A DNA stretch of 48,539 bases from Albidovulum sp. (GCF_008933605.1 NZ_WBUS01000009.1:1-48539); one strand, 5' to 3'; shown: positions 7,659 to 16,660, numbered from the stretch's first letter. Notes: a model not told the origin generated them from the letters alone. Program-made: numbers and translations.

Positions 7659-7859
7659 TTACTTCGCGGCTTCTGCGGCTTTGGCGTTCAGCACCGTCTT
7701 TATGCGGGCGACGTCGCGGCGGACGGCGCGCATGCGGGCGGTGTTCTCGAGCTGGCCGGTGGCCTGCTGGAAGCGGAGGTTGAACGCCTCCTTCTTGAGC
7801 GCCACCAGCTCGTCGCGGAGCTGGTCGGGCGTCTTCGCTTTCAGTTCGGTGGCGTTCAT
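7659..7859 (-). CDS. rpmC: 50S ribosomal protein L29
   Basis: The 66-residue L29 is a two-helix protein with [40 protein letters not shown] and an alanine-rich end. It borders the peptide exit tunnel. Normally rplP lies directly upstream. Here a four-gene ABC transporter operon separates them, and rpmC has a candidate promoter of its own at 7975-8003. It is thus probably the first gene of a second transcription unit. Confidence 0.97.
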   Translation of the reverse strand: MNATELKAKTPDQLRDELVALKKEAFNLRFQQATGQLENTARMRAVRRDVARIKTVLNAKAAEAAK

Positions 7860-7974
7860 CTCGCCGTCTTCCTTCTCTCACATCACCGGAAGGCCCTGTG
7901 CTGGGTGACCCTTTGCCCGGTGGAGTCAATGATGGACCCCCGAATCCGGGGAGCCCGGAATCGCAGGATGCGTC

Positions 7975-8003
7975 CCTATAGTGGAGGCGGGGCCGGGGGG
8001 CAA
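7975..8003 (-). promoter_or_regulatory. Candidate sigma-70 promoter for rpmC and downstream spc genes
   Basis: On the minus strand TTGCCC (7998-8003) and TATAGG (7975-7980) are separated by exactly 17 bases. They lie between the stop of the ABC ATPase gene (8047) and rpmC (7859), giving a leader of about 110 bases. A small palindrome (CCCCG/CGGGG, 7938-7951) lies in the leader. The position makes sense, because the rplP terminator and the ABC operon would otherwise cut rpmC-rpmD off from the S10 promoter. Confidence 0.55.
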
Positions 8004-8046
8004 GCGGAAGTTTGGCTGACGCCGTGCAGGTCCTCTGCCGGCCGCC

Positions 8047-9051
8047 CTACTTCAGCGGAATGAGGTCGCGCGACGAGAGGCTCAGCTCCACCGCGCTGCC
8101 GACGGCCGGTGGCGGCATGTCGGGCCGGTTGAAGGTGTCGAGCGCGATGCGCGCGCCGGCGGCGGCGGCGGTCACGCGAATGACGGAGCCGAGGAAATGC
8201 ACCTCCTCGACCGTGGCCGGAAGGACGATGTCGGACTCCGCCTCGCGGCCGAGATGCACGGCTTCGGGCCGGGCGGCGAAGTCCCCCTGCCCCACCGCCA
8301 CGCCGCCGATGCGGCCCGCGTCGTCGGCCTTGAAGAGGTTCAACTGGCCCACGAAGTTCGCGACAAAGCGCGTGGTGGGGCGGTTGTAGATCTCGAAGGG
8401 CGTGCCGACCTGGTCGGCGATCCCGGCGTTCATCACCACGATTCGGTCAGAGATCGACAGCGCTTCCTCCTGGTCGTGGGTCACGAAGATCGTGGTGATG
8501 CCAAGATCGCGCTGGATCGCGCGGATTTCGTTCCGCAGCGACACCCGCACCTTGGCGTCGAGCGCCGACAGGGGTTCGTCGAGGAGCAGCACGCGGGGCT
8601 TCGGCGCCAGCGCGCGGGCCAGTGCCACGCGCTGCTGCTGCCCGCCCGACAACTGGAACGGGTAGCGCGCCCCGAGGTCGGGGAGGCCGATCAGCGCCAG
8701 CATCTCGGCCACGCGGGCGGTGATCTCGTCGCGCCGCGCGCCCTTGATCTTCAGCCCGAAGCCGACATTCTCCGCCACCGTGAGGTTGGGGAAGAGCGCG
8801 TAGGCCTGGAACACCATGCCGATGTTGCGCTGGTTCGGACGCTTGCCGACCACGTCCTCGCTGCCGATGCGGATTGCACCGGACGACGGCCGCTCGAACC
8901 CCGCGACCATGCGCAGGACGGTGGTCTTGCCGCAGCCCGAGGGGCCGAGGAGCGAGATGAACTCCCCCTGTTCGACCCCGAGGTTGAAGTCCGTCACGAC
9001 GCGGTTCGCGCCGAAGGACTTTTCCAGGCGGGCAATCTCGAGATACGGCAT
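8047..9051 (-). CDS. ABC importer ATP-binding protein (PotA/FbpC-like)
   Basis: This 334-residue nucleotide-binding subunit has Walker A GPSGCGKTT (36-44), Q-loop Gln82, signature LSGGQ (134-138), Walker B VLLLDEP (154-160) and switch His192. A C-terminal extension from about residue 240 is of the TOBE type. This architecture is typical of importers for polyamines, ferric iron, thiamine or phosphonates. The start overlaps the upstream permease stop by one base (TGATG). It is the last gene of a four-gene operon of binding protein, two permeases and ATPase, set inside the S10/spc cluster. The substrate cannot be read from this subunit. Confidence 0.93.
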   Translation of the reverse strand: MPYLEIARLEKSFGANRVVTDFNLGVEQGEFISLLGPSGCGKTTVLRMVAGFERPSSGAIRIGSEDVVGKRPNQRNIGMVFQAYALFPNLTVAENVGFGLKIKGARRDEITARVAEMLALIGLPDLGARYPFQLSGGQQQRVALARALAPKPRVLLLDEPLSALDAKVRVSLRNEIRAIQRDLGITTIFVTHDQEEALSISDRIVVMNAGIADQVGTPFEIYNRPTTRFVANFVGQLNLFKADDAGRIGGVAVGQGDFAARPEAVHLGREAESDIVLPATVEEVHFLGSVIRVTAAAAGARIALDTFNRPDMPPPAVGSAVELSLSSRDLIPLK

Positions 9052-9842
9052 CAGGACTCAGCCTTCATGTGTTTGGAAAACCGGGTGACAAGCTGGATCA
9101 GGCCCATGCAGGCCCAGGTGATCGCGAAGGCGATCACCGAGAGCGCGAAGGGCTCGTAGGGCTTGTTTGCGCCGATCCGTTGCAGGTAGGGCCCGAAGGC
9201 CGGGCGGTCGAGCAGGGCCGCGAGCGTGAATTCCCCGATGACGATGGCGAAGGTCAGGAAGGCGCCGGACAGCACGGCGGGCAGCACGTTGGGCAGGATC
9301 ACCCTGGTCAGGATGGTCGCCCAGCCGGCACCGAGGCTCTGCGCCGCCTCGGTCAAGGTGGCGACGTCGATGGTCCGCAGGCCGGTATCGACCGCCCGGT
9401 ACATGTAGGGCAGCGCCAGGACCGTATAACCGAACGCCAGGAGCAGGTTCGTACCCGTCACCGTGCCGGTCAGCGGCAGCCAGCTCGACGTGTTGTAGAG
9501 CCGGATGTAGCCGAAGACGATGACGATGGCGGGGATCACCAGCGGCAGGAGCGTCAGGAACTCCACATAGGGGCGCGCCCAAGGCATCTTCAGCCGGACC
9601 CAGAAGGCGGTCGGCACGACGATGAGGATGCCGAAGGCAATCGTCACCAGCGCCATGACCACCGAATAGCTGAAGGTCGCCTGGAACTCGGTATCGCCGA
9701 TGATCTTGGCATAGGCGTCAAGGCTGTAGACCCCGCGGCGCGCCTTGAGCGAGAACTCGGTCAGGCCGAGGAGCGGAATGAAGAAATAGCCAAGGCCGAA
9801 CAGGAGGACGATCCAACCGGTGAGGCGGGCATAGAGGCTCAT
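9051..9842 (-). CDS. ABC importer permease (PotC-like)
   Basis: This is a membrane permease of 263 residues with about six hydrophobic helices. It carries the EAA loop (EAAQSLGAGWATILTRVILP) that contacts the ATPase. The short N-terminus and family pattern match PotC-type subunits. I start it at ATG 9842, where ATGA overlaps the stop of the preceding permease. An ATG three codons earlier is possible. Both overlaps indicate coupled translation with its partners. Confidence 0.92.
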   Translation of the reverse strand: MSLYARLTGWIVLLFGLGYFFIPLLGLTEFSLKARRGVYSLDAYAKIIGDTEFQATFSYSVVMALVTIAFGILIVVPTAFWVRLKMPWARPYVEFLTLLPLVIPAIVIVFGYIRLYNTSSWLPLTGTVTGTNLLLAFGYTVLALPYMYRAVDTGLRTIDVATLTEAAQSLGAGWATILTRVILPNVLPAVLSGAFLTFAIVIGEFTLAALLDRPAFGPYLQRIGANKPYEPFALSVIAFAITWACMGLIQLVTRFSKHMKAES

Positions 9843-10714
9843 TTCAGCCACCGTTCCGCGCGTATCCGCAGCCAGATGTAGAGCACGTTGGCGATGGCGG
9901 TGATGACGATCATGCCGAAGGCCATGGCATAACCGAGGTTCGGATTGCCGAGCACGTCACCCCTGATCTGCGCGAAAAGCTGGATCGGCACGATGTTGAG
10001 CGCCGATCCGGTCAGCGCGATCGCGGTGGCCACCGCCCCGAAGGCGTTGGCGAAAAGGAGGGCAAACGTGCCCAGGAGGGACGGGAACAGGATCGGCAAG
10101 GCGACCATCCGCCAGTATTGCGCCGTGGAGGCGCCGAGCACCTCGGCCGCCTCGCGCCATTCGCGGCGAAGGCCCTCCAGCGCGGGCGTGATGATCAGGA
10201 TCATCAGCGGGATCTGGAAGAAGAGGTAGGTGACCGTCAGGCCCCAGAACGAAAGGATGTTGAAGCCAAGGTCCCGGCTCAGCACGATCCCGAAATTGTT
10301 GCGCAGGAAGACCGTCACGAGGCCCACCGGCCCGAAGGTCGCGAGGAAGGCGAAGGCAAGCGGAACGCCCGCGAAGTTCGAGGCGACGCCGGAGAACGTC
10401 ATCAGTGGCGACTTGACCCAGCGCGGCACCGCGCCGAACACCACCGCCGCCGCCATGCCGAAGCCGATAAGGCAGCCGAGCGCGGCCGAGGCGACGGAGA
10501 TCTTAACCGATATCCAGTAGCTCGACGGAATCGTGCCGGTGTTCAGGTCGCGGAGGTTCTGCAGCGTGAACGCACCGGAGCGATCCTGGAACGCACCGAT
10601 CACGATATGCATCGTCGGCAGGACCAGGAACAGCGTGACGAAGATGACGAAGGGCATCAGGCCCAGCCAGGTCAACGGCAAATGCCGCCTTGGCGTGGCG
10701 GAAGGCGCAGGCAT
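9839..10714 (-). CDS. ABC importer permease (PotB-like)
   Basis: The 291-residue permease has an N-terminal membrane segment (LTWLGLMPFVIFVTLFLVLP), a periplasmic loop, then five further hydrophobic helices and an EAA loop (EAAEVLGASTAQYWRMVALP). PotB-type subunits have this longer N-terminal layout. The gene follows the binding-protein gene after 89 bases holding a hairpin, and its stop overlaps the next permease as ATGA. Confidence 0.92.
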   Translation of the reverse strand: MPAPSATPRRHLPLTWLGLMPFVIFVTLFLVLPTMHIVIGAFQDRSGAFTLQNLRDLNTGTIPSSYWISVKISVASAALGCLIGFGMAAAVVFGAVPRWVKSPLMTFSGVASNFAGVPLAFAFLATFGPVGLVTVFLRNNFGIVLSRDLGFNILSFWGLTVTYLFFQIPLMILIITPALEGLRREWREAAEVLGASTAQYWRMVALPILFPSLLGTFALLFANAFGAVATAIALTGSALNIVPIQLFAQIRGDVLGNPNLGYAMAFGMIVITAIANVLYIWLRIRAERWLK

Positions 10715-10753
10715 GCAAGGTCCGTCCCGTTGGAGTGGTCTTGTTCTCGTTGG

Positions 10754-10784
10754 CGCCCCGGCCTGATCGGATCGGGCCGGGGCG
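10754..10784 (-). other. Intercistronic hairpin after the binding-protein gene
   Basis: Perfect ten-base arms CGCCCCGGCC and GGCCGGGGCG flank an eleven-base loop in the 89-base gap between the binding-protein and permease genes. There is no T-run. Such hairpins commonly protect the 3' end of the upstream message, giving more binding protein than permease; that role here is inference. Confidence 0.6.
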
Positions 10785-10803
10785 GTGTTCGCATCGGGTG
10801 CGG

Positions 10804-11907
10804 TTACTGGACGTTTGCGCCCACGACCGCATCCCAGCCGCCGGTGACCGCGGCCTTGTTGGCATCCACCTCTTCCAGCGTCGGGAAGTAGGCGGCCTCG
10901 TAGGATTCCGCCGGCGGCAGTTTCGCCATGGCGTCGGCGTCGAGCTTGCCCGCCGCGGCCATCGCGTTGAACCGTGCCGGGTGGCAGTAGCCCTTGAGCC
11001 AGAGGTTCTGCCCTTCATCGCTGTAGAGGTATTCCATCCAGAGCTTCGCGGCGTTCGGGTGCGGCGCGTAGGCCGAGATGCCCTGGACGTAGACACCGGC
11101 GAGCACGCCGCTCTTCGGCACCACAACCTCCACCGGCGGGTTGCCGGCGAGCTCATCCGCCCAGGCGAGCGCGTTGTAGTCCCAGGCGATGGCGATCGGG
11201 GTCGCGCCCTGGGCGATCGTGCCCGCCTTGGCGATGACCGGGACGAAGTTCCCTGCCTTGTTCACCTCTGCGAAGAAGTCGAGACCGGCCTTGCCAGCCT
11301 CTTCGCCGGCCTTGGCGCCCTTCGACAGGCCCGCCGCGAGGACGCCGAGAATCGCCTGGTTCGAGGCGCGCGGATCGCCCGCGAGCGCCACCTGCGCCGC
11401 ATACTCCGGCTTCGTGAGATCCGCCCAGTCGGTGGGGGTATTGGCCACGAGGTCCTTGTTCACGATGAAGGACATGACGCCGTAGTAGTCACCGTACCAG
11501 TGGCCATCGGCATCCTTGATGCTGTCGGGAATCTCGTCCCAGGTGGAGACCTTATAGGGCTGGAGCAGCCCTTCCGCCTTCATCGAGGGACCGAAGGCAA
11601 GGCCCACGTCCACGACGTCCGGCGCCTGCGGGCCCTTGTTGTCCTTGTTGGCCTTGACCGCCTCGACCTCGTCGGCCGAGCCGGCGTCGGGGTTGAGTTC
11701 GTTGACCTGGATCTCCGGGTATTTCGCCTTGAACCCGGCAATCACGTCGCCATACCCGCACCAGCTGTGCGGCAGCGCGATCGTTGTGAGCATCCCCTCC
11801 GCCTTCGCGGCGGCCTCGATCTCTGCCAGCGACTGCGCGCTCACCATGCTGGTGGACGCGAGCAGTGCCGCAAACATTAGCCCGGCGGTGGTCGTCGTCT
11901 TTGTCAT
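10804..11907 (-). CDS. ABC importer periplasmic substrate-binding protein
   Basis: The 367-residue protein has a signal peptide (MTKTTTTAGLMFAALLASTS...VSAQS) and a periplasmic-binding-protein fold of the type paired with PotB/PotC permeases. Recognisable stretches include LTTIALPHSWCGYGDVIAGF, PDVVDVG and YGDYYGVMSFIVNKDL. The mature protein has two cysteines, in WCGYG and GYCHP. I start at ATG 11907 because AGGGAG lies six bases upstream; the ATG at 11913 is too close to that site. It is the first gene of the ABC operon. Candidate ligands from family resemblance are polyamines, iron chelates or small phosphonates; the sequence alone does not decide. Confidence 0.88.
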   Translation of the reverse strand: MTKTTTTAGLMFAALLASTSMVSAQSLAEIEAAAKAEGMLTTIALPHSWCGYGDVIAGFKAKYPEIQVNELNPDAGSADEVEAVKANKDNKGPQAPDVVDVGLAFGPSMKAEGLLQPYKVSTWDEIPDSIKDADGHWYGDYYGVMSFIVNKDLVANTPTDWADLTKPEYAAQVALAGDPRASNQAILGVLAAGLSKGAKAGEEAGKAGLDFFAEVNKAGNFVPVIAKAGTIAQGATPIAIAWDYNALAWADELAGNPPVEVVVPKSGVLAGVYVQGISAYAPHPNAAKLWMEYLYSDEGQNLWLKGYCHPARFNAMAAAGKLDADAMAKLPPAESYEAAYFPTLEEVDANKAAVTGGWDAVVGANVQ

Positions 11908-11967
11908 TTCCATCTCCCTAGGGCACAGGGCCCGGTGCGTGACGATTTCGTCCTATTGTTATCGTGT

Positions 11968-11987
11968 GACAGTTTCATGGAACTGTC
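11968..11987 (-). promoter_or_regulatory. Inverted repeat upstream of the ABC operon
   Basis: GACAGTT-TCATGG-AACTGTC is a perfect seven-base inverted repeat with a six-base spacer, 61-80 bases before the binding-protein start. On the minus strand an A/T-rich GATAACAAT follows a few bases downstream and could be a -10 region, placing the repeat over the -35 region. That is the position of an operator. No regulator gene is adjacent. Confidence 0.5.
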
Positions 11988-12012
11988 CCGGTGCGATCTA
12001 ATCAATGAAACG

Positions 12013-12032
12013 CGCCCCCCGCAATCGGGGCG
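12013..12032. terminator. Second hairpin between rplP and the ABC operon
   Basis: CGCCCC and GGGGCG pair around an eight-base loop; on the minus strand the hairpin is followed by CGTTTCATT. It lies between the strong rplP terminator and the ABC promoter region, so it may give further insulation. The stem is short and the T-run weak. Confidence 0.35.
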
Positions 12033-12114
12033 TTACAATTCTGTTACGTTTTTGTTGCGTTTCTCTCCGGCCGACGGCCGGAGGGCACCGGCACGCATCG
12101 CCGCGCCAAAGGAA

Positions 12115-12139
12115 AAGGCGCGCCGATGGGGCGCGCCTT
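12115..12139 (-). terminator. Strong terminator after rplP
   Basis: AAGGCGCGCC and GGCGCGCCTT form a perfect ten-base stem with a five-base loop, followed on the minus strand by TTCC to make a TTTT run with the stem end. It starts 33 bases after the rplP stop. It should end the rpsJ-to-rplP transcript before the ABC operon. Confidence 0.8.
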
Positions 12140-12171
12140 CCAGGAAAAAGCGAGGTTTCCCCCGGTCGGAC

Positions 12172-12585
12172 CTACCAGTCCTCGCGCATCACGATGCGGG
12201 TCGTGACGGGAAGCTTCATCGCGCCGAGGCGGAGCGCCTCGCGGGCGATGACTTCGCTGACGCCGTCGATCTCGAACATGATCCGGCCCGGCTTGACCTT
12301 GGCCGCCCAGTAGTCGACGGAGCCCTTACCCTTGCCCATCCGCACCTCGGTCGGCTTCGACGACACCGGCACGTCCGGGAAGACGCGGATCCAGACCCGG
12401 CCCTGGCGTTTCATGTGGCGGGTGATCGCGCGGCGGGCCGCCTCGATCTGCCGCGCCGTGACGCGCTCGGGCTCGGTCGCCTTCAGGCCGAAGCCGCCGA
12501 AGTCGAGGTTGAAGCCACCCTTGGCCTCGCCGTGGATGCGGCCCTTGTGCTGTTTGCGGAACTTCGTCCGTTTCGGTTGCAGCAT
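12172..12585 (-). CDS. rplP: 50S ribosomal protein L16
   Basis: The 137-residue L16 opens [17 protein letters not shown] and contains the [20 protein letters not shown] and [13 protein letters not shown] segments that reach the A site and peptidyl-transferase region. It follows rpsC after 12 bases. The next gene downstream is not rpmC as usual: a strong terminator and then an ABC transporter operon follow, so rplP ends this transcription unit. Confidence 0.98.
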   Translation of the reverse strand: MLQPKRTKFRKQHKGRIHGEAKGGFNLDFGGFGLKATEPERVTARQIEAARRAITRHMKRQGRVWIRVFPDVPVSSKPTEVRMGKGKGSVDYWAAKVKPGRIMFEIDGVSEVIAREALRLGAMKLPVTTRIVMREDW

Positions 12586-12597
12586 CTTGCGTACTCC

Positions 12598-13332
12598 TTA
12601 GCGCGCGTCGCGACGGTCGTCGCGGCGATCATCGCGGCGCGGACCGCGCGGCGCCGGACCGTCCTGGGCCTCGGCCGACTTGCGGTCGCGGGCCTGCGGG
12701 TCGTGTTCCATGATCTCGCCCTTGAAGATCCAGACCTTCACGCCGATGATCCCGTAAGGTGTCGTGGCCTCGGCGAGCGCATAGTCGATGTCGGCGCGCA
12801 GCGTGTGCAGCGGCACGCGGCCTTCGCGGTACCATTCGGTCCGGGCGATCTCGGCACCGCCGAGGCGGCCCGCGACGTTGACCCGGATGCCGAGGGCACC
12901 CATCCGCATGGCGTTCTGCACGGCGCGCTTCATCGCCCGGCGGAACGAGACCCGGCGCTCGAGCTGCTGGGCGATCGACTCGGCCACCAGCGCGGCGTCA
13001 AGCTCCGGCTTCCTGACCTCGACGATGTTGAGGTGCAGTTCCGACGCGGTGAAGTTCGCCAGCTTCTTCCTGAGCGTCTCGATGTCCGCGCCCTTCTTGC
13101 CGATGATGACACCGGGGCGGGCGGTATGGATCGTCACGCGGCACTTCTTGTGCGGACGCTCGATGATGACCTTCGAGACCCCGGCCTGCTTGGCGTAGTC
13201 GTGGATGAACTCGCGCATCTTGAGGTCTTCAAGAAGCAGGTTGCCGTAGTCCTTGCTGTCGGCGAACCAGCGGCTGTCCCAGGTCCGGTTGACCTGCAGG
13301 CGCATCCCGATCGGGTTGACCTTCTGTCCCAT
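12598..13332 (-). CDS. rpsC: 30S ribosomal protein S3
   Basis: The 244-residue S3 begins [13 protein letters not shown], has a type-II KH domain (around [14 protein letters not shown]) and the conserved [20 protein letters not shown]. The C-terminal tail is strongly charged, rich in Arg/Asp (RRDDRRDD). S3 helps unwind mRNA at the entry site. The start codon overlaps the rplV stop (TAATG). Open frame upstream of 13332 belongs to rplV. Confidence 0.98.
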   Translation of the reverse strand: MGQKVNPIGMRLQVNRTWDSRWFADSKDYGNLLLEDLKMREFIHDYAKQAGVSKVIIERPHKKCRVTIHTARPGVIIGKKGADIETLRKKLANFTASELHLNIVEVRKPELDAALVAESIAQQLERRVSFRRAMKRAVQNAMRMGALGIRVNVAGRLGGAEIARTEWYREGRVPLHTLRADIDYALAEATTPYGIIGVKVWIFKGEIMEHDPQARDRKSAEAQDGPAPRGPRRDDRRDDRRDAR

Positions 13333-13724
13333 TACGCCTGCTCCCCGACGGTTTCTTCCACCTGCCGTACCTTGATGGTCAGCTCGCTGAAGGGTTTCAT
13401 GATCTTGCCGAACCGGCCACGCGCCCGCGGACGACCGCGCTTCAGGGTGATGTTCTTGCCGACCCAGGCTTCGGCCACGACGAGCGCGTCCACGTCGAGA
13501 CCGTGGTTGTTCTCGGCATTGGCGATGGCCGACTGAAGGCACTTCTTCACGTCACCGGCGATGCGCTTCTTCGAGAAGGTGAGGTCGGCCAGCGCCTTTT
13601 CCACCTTCTTGCCGCGGATCAGCGCCGCGACGAGGTTCAGCTTCTGCGGCGAGGTGCGCAGCATCTTCGCCTTGGCGAAGGCTTCGTTGTCGGCCACGCG
13701 GCGCGGATTCTTTTCCTTGCTCAT
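13332..13724 (-). CDS. rplV: 50S ribosomal protein L22
   Basis: The 130-residue L22 has the helical core [20 protein letters not shown] and the long beta-hairpin region around [12 protein letters not shown] that lines the exit tunnel. Its final part [11 protein letters not shown] extends slightly beyond the usual length. It begins three bases after rpsS, and its stop overlaps rpsC. Confidence 0.98.
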   Translation of the reverse strand: MSKEKNPRRVADNEAFAKAKMLRTSPQKLNLVAALIRGKKVEKALADLTFSKKRIAGDVKKCLQSAIANAENNHGLDVDALVVAEAWVGKNITLKRGRPRARGRFGKIMKPFSELTIKVRQVEETVGEQA

Positions 13725-13727
13725 GGC

Positions 13728-14006
13728 TTACTTCCTCTTGGCTTTCTTGTCGGCGGCGTGACCGTAGTACGTCCGCGTCGGCGAGTATTCACCGAACTTC
13801 TGGCCGATCATTTCCTCGGTGACGTTCACCGGGATGTGCTTCTGGCCGTTGTAGACGCCGAAGGTGAGGCCGACGAACTGCGGCAGGATGGTGGAGCGGC
13901 GCGACCAGATCTTGATCACTTCCGACTTGCCCGAGGCCTGCGCCTTTTCCGCCTTCTTCAGAAGGTAGCTGTCGACGAAGGGGCCTTTCCAGATAGAACG
14001 CGACAT
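13728..14006 (-). CDS. rpsS: 30S ribosomal protein S19
   Basis: The 92-residue S19 has [20 protein letters not shown], the central [20 protein letters not shown] and the tail [17 protein letters not shown]. It sits in the head of the small subunit with S13. It is three bases downstream of rplB and three upstream of rplV. Confidence 0.98.
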   Translation of the reverse strand: MSRSIWKGPFVDSYLLKKAEKAQASGKSEVIKIWSRRSTILPQFVGLTFGVYNGQKHIPVNVTEEMIGQKFGEYSPTRTYYGHAADKKAKRK

Positions 14007-14009
14007 GGA

Positions 14010-14846
14010 TTACCGCCCTTTCTTCGCGTGGCGCGAGCGAACGATGTACTTGTCGGTCGCCTTGTTCTTGCGGGTCTTGTTGCCCTTGGTGCCCTTGCCC
14101 CAAGGGGTGACCGGGTGGCGGCCACCGCTGGTGCGGCCTTCGCCGCCGCCGTGCGGGTGGTCGATCGGGTTCATGGCAACACCGCGGACGGTCGGGCGGA
14201 CGCCCATGTGCCGCTTGCGGCCGGCCTTGCCGAGGTTCTGGTTCGAGTGGTCGGCGTTCGACACCGCACCCACCGTGGCCATACACTCCTGGCGGACCAT
14301 GCGAAGCTCGCCCGACGAGAGGCGGATCTGCGCGTAGCCGCCGTCACGGCCAACGAACTGCGCGTAGGTGCCGGCGGCGCGCGCCAGTTGGCCGCCCTTG
14401 CCGGGCTTCAGCTCGACGTTGTGGACGATCGTGCCGATCGGCATGCCCGAGAACGGCATCGCGTTGCCCGGCTTCACGTCGGTCTTGGCGCCGGCGACGA
14501 CATTGTCGCCCACGGCGAGGCGCTGCGGCGCGAGGATATAGGCCTGCTCGCCGTCCTGGTACTTCACCAGCGCGATGAAGGCGGTCCGGTTCGGATCGTA
14601 TTCGATCCGCTCGACCGTCGCCGAAACGTCGAACTTGCGGCGCTTGAAATCCACGATCCGGTAGAGACGCTTCGCGCCCCCACCCTTGTGCCACATCGTG
14701 ACGCGTCCGGTGTTGTTCCGGCCGCCGGTCTTGATGAGGCCCTCGGTGAGGGCCTTGACCGGGCGACCTTTCCAAAGCTCCGAACGGTCGATCAGAACCA
14801 GCCCACGCTGGCCAGGCGTCGTCGGCTTGTACGACTTGAGTGCCAT
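14010..14846 (-). CDS. rplB: 50S ribosomal protein L2
   Basis: The 278-residue L2 carries all family landmarks, including [20 protein letters not shown] near the start and the C-terminal [20 protein letters not shown] with the conserved histidine of HPHGGGEG. L2 is needed for subunit association and peptidyl-transferase assembly. The gap to rplW upstream is 146 bases and holds repeats and a palindrome, unusual inside an S10 operon. Confidence 0.98.
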   Translation of the reverse strand: MALKSYKPTTPGQRGLVLIDRSELWKGRPVKALTEGLIKTGGRNNTGRVTMWHKGGGAKRLYRIVDFKRRKFDVSATVERIEYDPNRTAFIALVKYQDGEQAYILAPQRLAVGDNVVAGAKTDVKPGNAMPFSGMPIGTIVHNVELKPGKGGQLARAAGTYAQFVGRDGGYAQIRLSSGELRMVRQECMATVGAVSNADHSNQNLGKAGRKRHMGVRPTVRGVAMNPIDHPHGGGEGRTSGGRHPVTPWGKGTKGNKTRKNKATDKYIVRSRHAKKGR

Positions 14847-14892
14847 GCTCTCTGTCTTCCGTTGCTCTGGACCTGTCGGTCCTCAGGTTGAA

Positions 14893-14934
14893 GGGCCCCG
14901 AAGGTCCCCTGGGTATAGGGCCCCGAAGGTCCCC
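14893..14934 (-). repeat. Two direct 17-base repeats between rplW and rplB
   Basis: GGGCCCCGAAGGTCCCC occurs at 14893-14909 and again at 14918-14934, a period of 25 bases. On the minus strand each copy reads GGGGACCTTCGGGGCCC and could form a small hairpin with a TTCG tetraloop and one mismatch. They lie just upstream of the rplB ribosome-binding region. Confidence 0.75.
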
Positions 14935-14952
14935 GGTTTCAGTAAAATGCCA

Positions 14953-14973
14953 CGGCCCCGGAATCCGGGGCCG
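14953..14973. repeat. Perfect GC-rich palindrome between rplW and rplB
   Basis: CGGCCCCGG-AAT-CCGGGGCCG has nine-base perfect arms and a three-base loop. On the minus strand GTGGCATTTTAC follows, so a weak terminator or attenuator is possible 20 bases after the rplW stop. It resembles palindromes in other ribosomal gaps of this window. Confidence 0.7.
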
Positions 14974-14992
14974 CGAGATTCGGCGCCTTCTA

Positions 14993-15289
14993 TCAGAGCC
15001 CGGAGGACACGTCGATAGTGTTCCCCTCCTCGAGGGTCACGTAGGCTTTCTTCACGTCGCTGCGCTCGCCGGGGCGGCCGCGGAACTTCTTCGTCTTGCC
15101 CTTGGTGATGGTGGTATTGACCGCCTTCACCTTCACGCCGAAGACGGCCTCGACCGCCTCCTTGATCTGGGGCTTCGTCGCCGATTTCGTCACCTGGAAG
15201 ACGACCGCGCCGGCTTCCGAGGCCATGGTCGCCTTCTCGGTGATCACCGGCTTGACGATGACATCGTAGTGTTCGGGTTTCACGCTCAT
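14993..15289 (-). CDS. rplW: 50S ribosomal protein L23
   Basis: The 98-residue L23 contains [18 protein letters not shown] and the extended loop [21 protein letters not shown]23 at the tunnel exit docks trigger factor and SRP. Its ATG overlaps the rplD stop as ATGA, indicating coupling. The distance to rplB (146 bases with repeats) is unusual. Confidence 0.98.
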   Translation of the reverse strand: MSVKPEHYDVIVKPVITEKATMASEAGAVVFQVTKSATKPQIKEAVEAVFGVKVKAVNTTITKGKTKKFRGRPGERSDVKKAYVTLEEGNTIDVSSGL

Positions 15290-15921
15290 TTCTGGTCCCC
15301 TTTGCCGAGACGGGCTTCCAGAGCCTCGACACCCGCCTTGGTGAGCACGAGCGTGTCGCGCTTCAGGATGTCGTAGACGTTCGCGCCCATCGACGGCAGC
15401 ACGTCGATGCCCTCTATGTTCGCCGCCGCGCGGGCGAAGTTCGCGTTCACCTCGGCGCCGTCGATGATCAGGACGCGCTTCCAGCCGAGTTCCTTCGCCG
15501 CCTTGGCGAGGATCTTGGTCTTGGCCTCCGTCATGTCGAGACTGTCGAGGATCACGAGCTGGCCCGCGCCGGCCTTCGCCGAGAGCGCGTGCTTGAGGCC
15601 AAGAGCCCGGAACTTCTTCGGCAGGTCATGGGCGTGGCTGCGCGGCGTCGGCCCCTTGTAGGTGCCGCCGTGACGGAAGATCGGCGCCTTGCGGGAACCG
15701 TGACGGGCGCCGCCGGTGCCTTTCTGGCGATAGATCTTCTTGGTCGAATAGCTCACGTCGGACTTGCCGAGCACCGAATGGGTGCCTGCCTGTGCCTTGG
15801 CGCGCTGCCAGCGCACCACGCGATGCAGGATGTCGGCGCGCGGCTCCAGCCCGAAGATCTCGTCGTCGAGATCGATCGAGCCCGCCTTCTTGGCGTCGAG
15901 CTTGATCACATCGAGTTTCAT
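15286..15921 (-). CDS. rplD: 50S ribosomal protein L4
   Basis: The 211-residue L4 has the tunnel loop [20 protein letters not shown] and the conserved [15 protein letters not shown]. In enterobacteria L4 represses the S10 operon through the mRNA leader; no such leader is evident here because tuf and rpsJ precede. It overlaps rplC upstream and rplW downstream, each by ATGA. Confidence 0.98.
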   Translation of the reverse strand: MKLDVIKLDAKKAGSIDLDDEIFGLEPRADILHRVVRWQRAKAQAGTHSVLGKSDVSYSTKKIYRQKGTGGARHGSRKAPIFRHGGTYKGPTPRSHAHDLPKKFRALGLKHALSAKAGAGQLVILDSLDMTEAKTKILAKAAKELGWKRVLIIDGAEVNANFARAAANIEGIDVLPSMGANVYDILKRDTLVLTKAGVEALEARLGKGDQK

Positions 15922-16646
15922 GCTTGCTCTCCTTCGGGCGCGGCGGCGGCTTCAGCCGCGGGCTTGGCGGCCGATTTCAGCCCGGCGGGGCGGACGGCAT
16001 TCTCGGGGACCGGCTTCTTCACCGCGTCCTTAATCGTGACCCAGCCGCCCTTGGATCCGGGGACCGAACCCTTGACCATGATCAGCCCGCGGTCGCTGTC
16101 GGTGCGCACGACCTGCAGGTTCTGCGTGGTCACGCGCACGGCGCCGAGATGGCCGGCCATCTTCTTGCCCTTGAACACCTTGCCGGGGTCCTGGCACTGG
16201 CCGGTGGAGCCGTGCGAGCGGTGGCTGATCGACACGCCGTGCGAGGCGCGCAGGCCGCCGAAGTTGTGCCGCTTCATGACGCCGGCAAAGCCCTTGCCGA
16301 TCGAGGTGCCGGCGATGTCGACGAACTGGCCCGCGAAGTAATGGTCGGCCGTAAGCTCCTCGCCCACGCCGATCAGGTTGTCGGGGCTCACGCGGAACTC
16401 GGCGATCTTGCGCTTGGGCTCCACCTTCGCCTTGGCGAAGTGGCCGCGCATCGCCGCCGTGGTCCGCTTGGCCTTGGCCGCACCCGCGCCGAGCTGGACG
16501 GCCGAATAGCCGTCCTTCTCGAGCGTGCGCTGCGCCACGACCTGGCAGCCGTCGAGTTGGAGAACCGTCACTGGAACCTGCCGGCCGTCCTCGAGGAAGA
16601 GCCGGGTCATGCCCAGCTTCTTTGCGATCACACCAGAGCGCAACAT
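15918..16646 (-). CDS. rplC: 50S ribosomal protein L3
   Basis: The 242-residue L3 starts [20 protein letters not shown] and contains [20 protein letters not shown], including the Gln that is methylated in many bacteria, and [13 protein letters not shown]-terminal extension is Ala/Glu/Pro-rich and longer than in Escherichia coli. The start at 16646 has a GGAGGG site; earlier codons in the frame overlap rpsJ. It follows rpsJ after 14 bases. Confidence 0.98.
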   Translation of the reverse strand: MLRSGVIAKKLGMTRLFLEDGRQVPVTVLQLDGCQVVAQRTLEKDGYSAVQLGAGAAKAKRTTAAMRGHFAKAKVEPKRKIAEFRVSPDNLIGVGEELTADHYFAGQFVDIAGTSIGKGFAGVMKRHNFGGLRASHGVSISHRSHGSTGQCQDPGKVFKGKKMAGHLGAVRVTTQNLQVVRTDSDRGLIMVKGSVPGSKGGWVTIKDAVKKPVPENAVRPAGLKSAAKPAAEAAAAPEGEQA

Positions 16647-16660
16647 GGTCAGTGCCCTCC

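Noticed and set aside
8047..11907. Calling the ABC operon a spermidine/putrescine transporter
   Set aside because: The permeases and ATPase look PotABC-like, but the same types serve iron, thiamine and phosphonate importers, and the binding protein shows no decisive ligand motif.
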